The notes under the pieces: generated by a model | Seen by the model: only the letters and a program-made list of their open reading frames with translations | What the model was told of the DNA's origin: nothing | Databases searched by the model: none | In this document: positions 7,700 through 11,224 of the stretch, piece after piece | Position numbering within the stretch: the first letter of the stretch is position 1 | Layout: every line of letters begins with the position of its first letter | Made by a program: the position numbers and the translations under genes | Assembly (NCBI GenBank): GCA_003243255.1 | Contig: QFQM01000141.1 | Span: forward strand, 1-11,224 | From: Flavobacterium psychrophilum | GTDB taxonomy: Bacteria > Bacteroidota > Bacteroidia > Flavobacteriales > Flavobacteriaceae | Reading direction: 5' to 3' | DNA length: 11,224 bases

Positions 7700-7915
7700 T
7701 TAGATTGTATCTGGTAAGTTGTTAAAAGCATTTCGCTTTTCATTCATCCAAGCAATGGCTGCGTCTTGAGTTGTCATTTTAGTTCTCATGTCATTCATAG
7801 CTTCGATTTGGGCTGCGTCTCCGTTGGCGACCATTTCTCGTGCGTGCATGCTGACCATTTTTGCAATTTTCTTCAAATGAATTTGCAGTAAAGATTTGAT
7901 CACAGGCACCGCCAA
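7700..7915 (-). CDS. Hypothetical small helical protein (start uncertain)
   Basis: An open frame of about 71 codons ends at TAA 7700-7702. Translation gives a likely all-alpha protein: PVIKSLLQIHLKKIAKMV, then MHAREMVANGDAAQIEAM, then DMRTKMTTQDAAIAWMNEK. The first codon at 7913-7915 is TTG; the frame stays open up to a TGA at 7937-7939 with no ATG before it. The first in-frame ATGs lie inside, at the KM and SM residues. That makes the start uncertain and leaves open that this is a truncated remnant. Its composition looks like real protein rather than a shadow, and no gene lies opposite. It is convergent with the 65-residue gene, with stop codons one base apart. No family is recognised. Confidence 0.4.
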   Translation of the reverse strand: MAVPVIKSLLQIHLKKIAKMVSMHAREMVANGDAAQIEAMNDMRTKMTTQDAAIAWMNEKRNAFNNLPDTI

Positions 7916-7970
7916 GTTGTTTGCATGACATTGATTTCATAAATGTAGGTTTCGTTTAAGGTACAAATTA

Positions 7971-8255
7971 CTAATAGAAATGAAGAGAAAAGGGAATGTG
8001 TTTTTGCAATTCTTCAATCTGTGATACCCGAATTCCCGCTACCAGAGAGAGATGGTCATCGTCATGTCTTTTCTTATCACATGTCGACCACCATTTGCAT
8101 ATGGCACAGTGACTGACCGGATCGGGGTATAATGCTAAATCTGTACCTGCCATTACCTGCTCAAAGTTTTTCTTGATCAGACGATAGTAAGCACCAAATG
8201 CTGAGTACTTATATTTTTCGGTTGGAAAACCTTCTCCAGGTTTAACGACAAACAT
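7971..8255 (-). pseudogene. Fragment of a TM0106-type RecB-like nuclease
   Basis: The 94 residues match the middle of TM0106-family RecB-like nucleases, large proteins with an N-terminal PD-(D/E)xK-type domain, a cysteine cluster and a C-terminal RNase H-like part (PF13482 group). Visible here are the GEGFPTEKYKY strand (7-17), the AYYRLIKKNFEQVM helix (22-35), the cysteine cluster YPDPVSHCAICKWWSTC with C50, C53 and C59 (the fourth cysteine of a likely Fe-S site would lie in the missing N-terminal part), and the signature DDDHLSLVAGI (65-75). After LQKHI the match stops and the frame closes at TAG 7971-7973. The nuclease core before it and the RNase H part after it are both absent. The piece is therefore truncated at both ends and should be inactive. 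The ATG at 8253-8255 is only a convenient in-frame ATG; the frame runs open a little farther to a TGA near 8304. Confidence 0.72.
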
Positions 8256-8257
8256 AT

Positions 8258-8674
8258 TCTCTGGTTCGCTTCTCGGCAGGCTTGGGCTGGAATGAACGCT
8301 TCAGCATCGGCAAGCGTTGTACATCTGTCATTAAATGATCGCATCTATGGCCCACGGGTATTTGCTGACTTCAAAATAGGAAAAGGATTTTCTGTTCGCA
8401 CCGATATAGAAAAGATGAATACCTATGTGCCGACATTAACAGCGGCAGGCTACAGTACAGATAAAGAATACCGCGCCTGGGTGTGGAGTGCTTTTATGGG
8501 CTTGAAGAAAGAATATAAATTCACTAAACGCATTAAAGGCAACGCGCAGTTTCTTTATAATCTGTATGATGATCACAACAGCAGCCCTTATGCGGAGAAG
8601 CTGGCGGTGAGGATGGGGTTGAATGGCAAATGAAAAAGAAGGTCAAGGCAAAACAAAGTGCCACTTTTAAATAA
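8258..8674 (+). pseudogene. Frameshifted C-terminal fragment of an outer-membrane beta-barrel-like protein
   Basis: Three overlapping frames add up to one C-terminal region. From 8258: SLVRFSAGLGWNERFSIGK. From about 8330 in the next frame: LNDRIYGPRVFADFKIGKG, then RAWVWSAFMGLKKEYKF and GNAQFLYNLYDDHNSSPY. From 8621, back in the first frame: EWQMKKKVKAKQSATFK, ending at TAA 8672-8674. Alternating aromatic and polar strands ending near the C-terminus look like an outer-membrane beta barrel, of a kind found as unnamed proteins in Cytophagales genomes. One frameshift lies between about 8312 and 8335 and one near 8617-8621, where GGGGTTGAATGG seems to lack a T. The N-terminal part of the gene is gone: at 8256 the sequence changes to the nuclease fragment on the other strand. 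An apparent 113-codon ORF (ATG at 8292) is only the central segment and should not be taken as an intact gene. Confidence 0.6.
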
Positions 8675-8880
8675 GTGTCTTTGATAGGGCCCTCTTAAGT
8701 CATTTCGATTTGTCCTTATCTATAATGTTAAGAATTAGTTTTCAGTTATACAGTTCTTAGTTATATTGAATGTCAATACGAATTGAACCCTTTTGGTCAA
8801 AAATGATTAGGAGGAAATTCGGTGTCCTAATGAAATTGAATTTTAGTTATTGCTTGATTAACAAGTCGATACATAAAATA
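8675..8880. other. AT-rich intergenic stretch left of the tmRNA/tRNA scar
   Basis: No ORF is supported. Small inverted repeats are present: TAAGAA with TTCTTA (about 8730-8759), and ATTAGGA (8806-8812) with TCCTAAT (8825-8831). If the scar at 8881 is an att site, this stretch could be the terminal DNA of the former element, and such repeats could be recombinase arm sites; that is speculation. Confidence 0.3.
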
Positions 8881-8900
8881 TTCGATTCCCTGCAGCTCCA
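8881..8900 (+). repeat. 3'-terminal fragment of a tmRNA or Ala-type tRNA; likely attachment-site scar
   Basis: TTCGATT (8881-8887) is a T-loop with the invariant T54, T55, C56 and A58. CCCTG (8888-8892) is a 3' T-stem strand with invariant C61. CAGCTCC (8893-8899) is a 7-base 3' acceptor strand, and A8900 is the discriminator. Every length is canonical. CAGCTCC-A pairs with GGGGCTG through a G3-U70 wobble, as in tmRNA and alanine tRNA. The 5' T-stem partner (CAGGG) is missing: the five bases before it are AAATA, and no tRNA or tmRNA body lies upstream. A 3' fragment that starts at the T-loop is what integrative elements leave when they insert at the end of such a gene. CCA is not encoded (CTG follows), as in many Bacteroidota tRNAs. 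Confidence 0.6.
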
Positions 8901-8923
8901 CTGAATGCCTTCCAAAAGCAAGC

Positions 8924-8957
8924 AAAAGCCCGAATTCGTAATGAATTCGGGCTTTTT
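8924..8957 (+). terminator. Strong Rho-independent terminator (works in both directions)
   Basis: AAAAGCCCGAATTC (8924-8937) pairs perfectly over 14 bp with GAATTCGGGCTTTT (8943-8956) around the loop GTAAT, and is followed by one more T. The A-run on the left gives a T-run on the other strand, so it should also stop minus-strand transcripts. It sits 24 bases after the tmRNA/tRNA 3' end and has no intact gene before it, so it is most likely the native terminator of that RNA gene. Confidence 0.85.
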
Positions 8958-9008
8958 GCCTTTTAGACCTATCCAATTTTGATCAAAAGGCGCCGATCCG
9001 TAGGGGGT

Positions 9009-9050
9009 AATTCGGGGACAAATTGAAGTAACAAAAAGTGTCCCCGAATT
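9009..9050. repeat. 12-bp perfect hairpin, REP-like (RAYT-type) element
   Basis: AATTCGGGGACA (9009-9020) and TGTCCCCGAATT (9039-9050) are perfect inverted repeats around an 18-base loop. The GGGGACA/TGTCCCC core with an AATT flank resembles palindromes that accompany IS200-like REP-associated (RAYT, TnpA_REP) transposases. No T-run follows, so it is not a normal terminator. No transposase gene lies beside it. Confidence 0.55.
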
Positions 9051-9248
9051 TCTGTTCAAGCTATTGATAAACAGCTAGTTCGCTAGCTAAACATCTTGAG
9101 TTTGAATGTTAAATAAATAATCTTTTAACACATTAAAATCGGTGCACTTTTGTCAGACATGATCAAAGTCCTTTTTTACAACGCGAAGCAAATCAACAAA
9201 CAGGATTAATTCCCATTTACATGCGAATAACATTGAGCGGCGGTTCGA
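9051..9248. other. Leader region before the methyltransferase gene
   Basis: No gene is seen. A small hairpin AGCTAG-TTCG-CTAGCT (9073-9088) has a UUCG loop and might mark the end of the REP-like element or a leader structure. No TAnnTTTG promoter was found for the gene at 9249. Confidence 0.3.
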
Positions 9249-9875
9249 ATGGTTTTCTTCTATAGATTAGCACCCTCTATGAACCTTGATGAATTGCACG
9301 GCCTGATACAAGGCACAGACGAAGAATTCAACGCGATCTACCCAAAGCATATCCGGAGGTTGGCTAAGAAACACTGGACACCTATTGCTGTCGCCAAAAC
9401 GGCAGCGCTTTTTTTGGCTAAGAAACGCGGAACCAAAATACTTGATATCGGTTCGGGTGTAGGTAAGTTTTGTATGGTAGGCGCTGCTGTTACACCGGCA
9501 CATTTTACCGGAGTGGAGCAGCGCACGGAGCTTTTTGAAATCTCACAACGCCTGTCTGCTTCTTATGGGCTGGATAATACCAGCTATATTAATGAAAACA
9601 TCATCACGTTGAATTTCCACGGTTTCCAGGGGTTCTATTTGTTCAACTCATTTTATGAAAATCTCGATCCGCGCAACGGCATTGACAAGAAGATTGCTTT
9701 GAATGCCAAGCTCTACGAGAGTTACGGGATTCACGTATCCGGGAAACTAAAGTCATTACCTTCCGGTGTACGATTGGCCACTTATCATACCGATGAATGG
9801 ATGGTCCCTAAGGAATTTGAATTGGTTTATAATCTGTTTGATGGGAATCTAAAGCTATGGGAAAAAATATCTTAA
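9249..9875 (+). CDS. Class I SAM-dependent methyltransferase (HWTP type)
   Basis: The 208-residue protein has a Rossmann-type methyltransferase core. An N-terminal helical part with KHWTPIAVA (41-49) leads into motif I, KILDIGSGVGKFC (63-75), which binds S-adenosylmethionine. FTGVEQR (86-92) carries the acidic residue E90 at the end of strand 2 that binds the ribose. YLFNSFYEN (130-138) stands where motif IV lies, and a final strand set has TYHTDEW (178-184) and LKLWEKI (201-207). The substrate is unknown. The FNSFYEN motif is unlike the NPPY of N6-adenine methylases, so I would not call it a DNA methylase. An ATG at 9279 (MNLDELHG) is an equally good start; the first ten residues may not be translated. 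It stands alone, right of the tmRNA/tRNA scar and left of a gene-free stretch. It seems intact. Confidence 0.82.
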   Translation: MVFFYRLAPSMNLDELHGLIQGTDEEFNAIYPKHIRRLAKKHWTPIAVAKTAALFLAKKRGTKILDIGSGVGKFCMVGAAVTPAHFTGVEQRTELFEISQRLSASYGLDNTSYINENIITLNFHGFQGFYLFNSFYENLDPRNGIDKKIALNAKLYESYGIHVSGKLKSLPSGVRLATYHTDEWMVPKEFELVYNLFDGNLKLWEKIS

Positions 9876-10017
9876 TGAACGATACAGGAAGGAGCGATTG
9901 TAGCCATGTGTTGTTCAATAAACAGTGGGTACTGTTGCTTGAATCGGATGGGCTTGGTAGCTACTGCATTTTTACATTTTGAACGAATCATTCTTACAAT
10001 CACGGCAGACAAAACCA

Positions 10018-10129
10018 AATGGGAGGATACCTAATGGGTAACCACTCCAGATTGATCAGTGGAAATTGTCCGAAGTGAGGCCAGTGGTTTTCGTAAGAGG
10101 GACGGCCAGCTTTGTAAAATGAGGCTCCA
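10018..10129 (+). repeat. Degenerate 22-23 base repeats, IS21-end-like
   Basis: Related units begin at 10018 (AATGGGAGG), 10033 (AATGGGTAACCA), 10073 (AAGTGAGGCCA), 10095 (AAGAGGGACGGCCA) and 10117 (AAATGAGGCTCCA). The last three are spaced 22 and 22 bases apart, two helical turns. IS21-family elements carry multiple terminal repeats of this sort for transposase binding, and Bacteroidota IS21 copies often have 'AAATGxGGTGGCCA' units. No istA or istB gene is present, so this would be a solo remnant. The match is from memory and the units are degenerate. Confidence 0.35.
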
Positions 10130-10398
10130 CGCTGACTCTTGAACAACAATCATCATGTTGAGAACGCAATCTCCCGGGCCAATAATGACGGTTTGACATT
10201 TTTAACCTGCGGAGAATTCGCGTTATACATCCGCTATGGTTTTTGAAAATGAAAAATTGGCGTGAGCTGAATTTTTGGCAGATTTTTTTATTGAATTTTT
10301 ATGTGTGTGGCAGGAGGCACAAATTTTGGAAAACAGGTGTGCGGATTCGCGATATCCACAAGAAGTTTAAATTTTAAAAAATGTTTAATTAAATTCTG

Positions 10399-10405
10399 AA
10401 AGGAG
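10399..10405 (+). promoter_or_regulatory. Strong Shine-Dalgarno for hsp20
   Basis: AAAGGAG lies 9 bases before the ATG at 10415. Most genes in this window have no such site, so this suggests high translation of the small heat-shock protein and settles the start. Confidence 0.75.
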
Positions 10406-10414
10406 AACCAAGTT

Positions 10415-10870
10415 ATGAAAACCTTAGTAAGACCTGGCACTACTTTGTTTCCATCCCTTCCTTCATTACTTGAAGATTTTTTTAACCGCGATTGGGTCGA
10501 TTCAACACTAGCCAAGAGCAACTTCTCAGCTACGCTGCCTGCCGTGAATGTCAGGGAAACAAATGATAATTTCATCATTGATGTAGCTGCTCCAGGTATG
10601 AAGCGCGATGACTTCAAAGTAGAGCTGGACAACAATGTGCTTACCATTTCTTCACATCAGGAGGAGAAACAGGATGAGTCTACCGAAACCGGAAATTATA
10701 CGCGCAGAAAATTCAACTACCAATCCTTCCGGAGCAGTTTCACATTGCCCGAAAATAAAGTAGAAGGTGAGAAGATTTCTGCACGCTATGTGGATGGCAT
10801 TCTTCACATCAACGCTCCTAAGAAGGAAGAAGCGAAAGTAAAACCAATCAAGCAGATTGCCATCGGTTGA
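10415..10870 (+). CDS. Hsp20 family small heat-shock protein
   Basis: The 151-residue protein is a complete alpha-crystallin-type chaperone that binds unfolding proteins without ATP and forms oligomers in the cytoplasm. A variable N-terminal arm (1-40) contains FPSLPSLLEDFF (12-23). The alpha-crystallin domain (about 41-138) begins with PAVNVRETNDNFIIDVAAPG (42-61) and DDFKVELDNNVLTIS (65-79). It ends with the FRSSFTLPE strand (105-113) and the ARYVDGILHINAPK motif (123-136), the family's 'A.y.nGvL.i..PK'. The C-terminal tail has I148-A-I150, the I-x-I motif that docks into a neighbouring subunit. Length is typical. A second hsp20 gene follows 162 bases downstream on the same strand and shares the MKTL start, so the two look like a tandem duplication. 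Heat regulation is expected, but no known operator was found. Confidence 0.95.
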   Translation: MKTLVRPGTTLFPSLPSLLEDFFNRDWVDSTLAKSNFSATLPAVNVRETNDNFIIDVAAPGMKRDDFKVELDNNVLTISSHQEEKQDESTETGNYTRRKFNYQSFRSSFTLPENKVEGEKISARYVDGILHINAPKKEEAKVKPIKQIAIG

Positions 10871-11032
10871 TCAAGCGGGGTGACACCTCTTGCTGATGGA
10901 TGTCCTGGAATTTAGAATCACGGATAGTGGTGATGTGTTAAATCGATCACTCTTGTAATCGCTTGTGTCCCATCTACGCGATCCGTGATCTTTTCACCTT
11001 TCTCTTTCATTCATTGCTAAACGAGATATTTT
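10871..11032 (+). promoter_or_regulatory. Spacer between the hsp20 genes with inverted repeats
   Basis: ATCACGGAT (10917-10925) and ATCCGTGAT (10981-10989) are a perfect 9-bp inverted repeat that encloses 55 bases. Inside, GTGAT (about 10930) and ATCAC (about 10946) can form a smaller hairpin. CTTTTCACC follows the outer repeat. This could be a terminator/attenuator or a folded 5' leader for the second hsp20, which has no visible Shine-Dalgarno. Which one cannot be told from sequence alone. Confidence 0.3.
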
Positions 11033-11224
11033 ATGAAAACACTTTTTAGCCCCATTCATTCTTTATCAAACGCTTTTCACGATTCACCTCAGGTAACTTT
11101 ACGGAACGCCATCTTTGCTAATACGCATGACTGGTTTACTACACCGGTACAGGAAGACGCAGACCGCTTTATGGTAAGTGTGCCCGTGCCTGGAATGAGC
11201 AAAGAAGACCTCCATGTGCATATC
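11033..11224 (+). CDS. Second Hsp20 family protein, 5' part only
   Basis: ATG at 11033-11035 opens a frame of 64 codons to the window edge. It starts MKTLFSPIHSLSNAF and continues with DWFTTPVQEDADRFMVSVPV and PGMSKEDLHVHI. The piece from PVQEDADRF on is the beginning of an alpha-crystallin domain and aligns with PAVNVRETNDNF ... PGMKRDDFKVEL of the gene upstream. The rest lies outside the window. It is a paralogue with a different N-terminal arm, so the pair may form mixed oligomers; this is inference from other tandem hsp20 pairs. Confidence 0.88.
   Translation, partial: MKTLFSPIHSLSNAFHDSPQVTLRNAIFANTHDWFTTPVQEDADRFMVSVPVPGMSKEDLHVHI

Larger units (their letters stand above)
9876..10414. 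other. 539-base intergenic region with degenerate repeats and hsp20 leader
   Basis: No real gene is seen. A 42-codon frame from an ATG at 9906 is present but not recognised. From 10018 to 10129 runs a degenerate repeat array, listed separately. The last 150 bases are AT-rich and lead to a strong ribosome binding site for the Hsp20 gene. No exact Bacteroidota promoter, sigma-54 site (GG-N10-GC) or CIRCE element was found; TATGGTTTTTG near 10231 is only close to TAnnTTTG. Confidence 0.5.

Noticed and set aside
8847..9059. 70-codon minus-strand ORF over the tmRNA/tRNA scar and hairpins
   Set aside because: It runs through a terminator and a REP-like hairpin, so it is not a gene.
9267..9526. Two minus-strand ORFs inside the methyltransferase gene
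   Set aside because: Shadows of the SAM-binding reading frame on +.
9906..10033. 42-codon ORF in the intergenic region before hsp20
   Set aside because: Protein-like in part but not recognised, with no ribosome binding site or promoter; it ends inside the repeat array.
10250..10310. TTGGCAG and TGTGGCAGGAGGCAC as sigma-54 promoter sites for hsp20
   Set aside because: The GG and GC dinucleotides are not 10 bases apart in any alignment, so the -24/-12 rule is not met.
10288..10647. 119-codon minus-strand ORF overlapping hsp20
   Set aside because: Antisense shadow of the Hsp20 coding region.

Overview
The window looks like chromosomal DNA from a Bacteroidota bacterium, probably of the Cytophagales type. 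Several things point there: AT-rich intergenic DNA, mostly weak or absent Shine-Dalgarno sites, one good Bacteroidota-type promoter (TTTG / TAnnTTTG) at 7097-7130, and an orphan FtsX/MacB-type permease of the kind common in that phylum. No rRNA gene or CRISPR array is visible. I ran no database searches; family calls rest on recognised motifs.

Left part (1-3421): surface-glycan genes. A gene tail (possibly sulfotransferase-like) is followed on + by a family 8 glycosyltransferase. Convergent to them is a two-gene minus-strand unit: a GT9/heptosyltransferase-like protein (first) and a DUF5672 protein (second). Next, 3793-6267 is an 824-residue MacB/FtsX-like ABC permease without its own ATPase, divergent from that unit.

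Middle part (6268-9060): accessory and decaying DNA. A hexapeptide-repeat sugar O-acetyltransferase is wrecked by three stops, an internal deletion and frameshifts (6426-6908). Two small unrecognised genes on + (7150-7479, 7501-7698) sit behind a clear promoter. A small minus-strand ORF follows, then a fragment of a TM0106-type RecB-like nuclease (minus) that abuts, within a few bases, the frameshifted C-terminal end of an outer-membrane beta-barrel-like protein (plus). At 8881-8900 lies the precise 3' end (T-loop, T-stem strand, acceptor strand) of a tmRNA or Ala-type tRNA with no 5' part. A strong terminator follows it, which is the expected signature of an integration scar (att site). A 12-bp GGGGACA/TGTCCCC hairpin at 9009-9050 resembles REP elements of IS200-like (RAYT) transposases.

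Right part (9061-11224): a class I methyltransferase with an HWTP motif, a 539-base gene-free stretch with degenerate 22-23 base repeats that resemble IS21-type ends, and two tandem Hsp20 small heat-shock genes, the second cut by the window edge.

My reading: the left and middle parts may be an old integrated island whose right border is the tmRNA/tRNA scar, with conserved housekeeping-type genes to the right. This is inference. No integrase is in the window, and I see no complete undescribed system here. The most notable signals are the attachment-site scar, the multi-lesion pseudogenes and the two unrecognised small genes.
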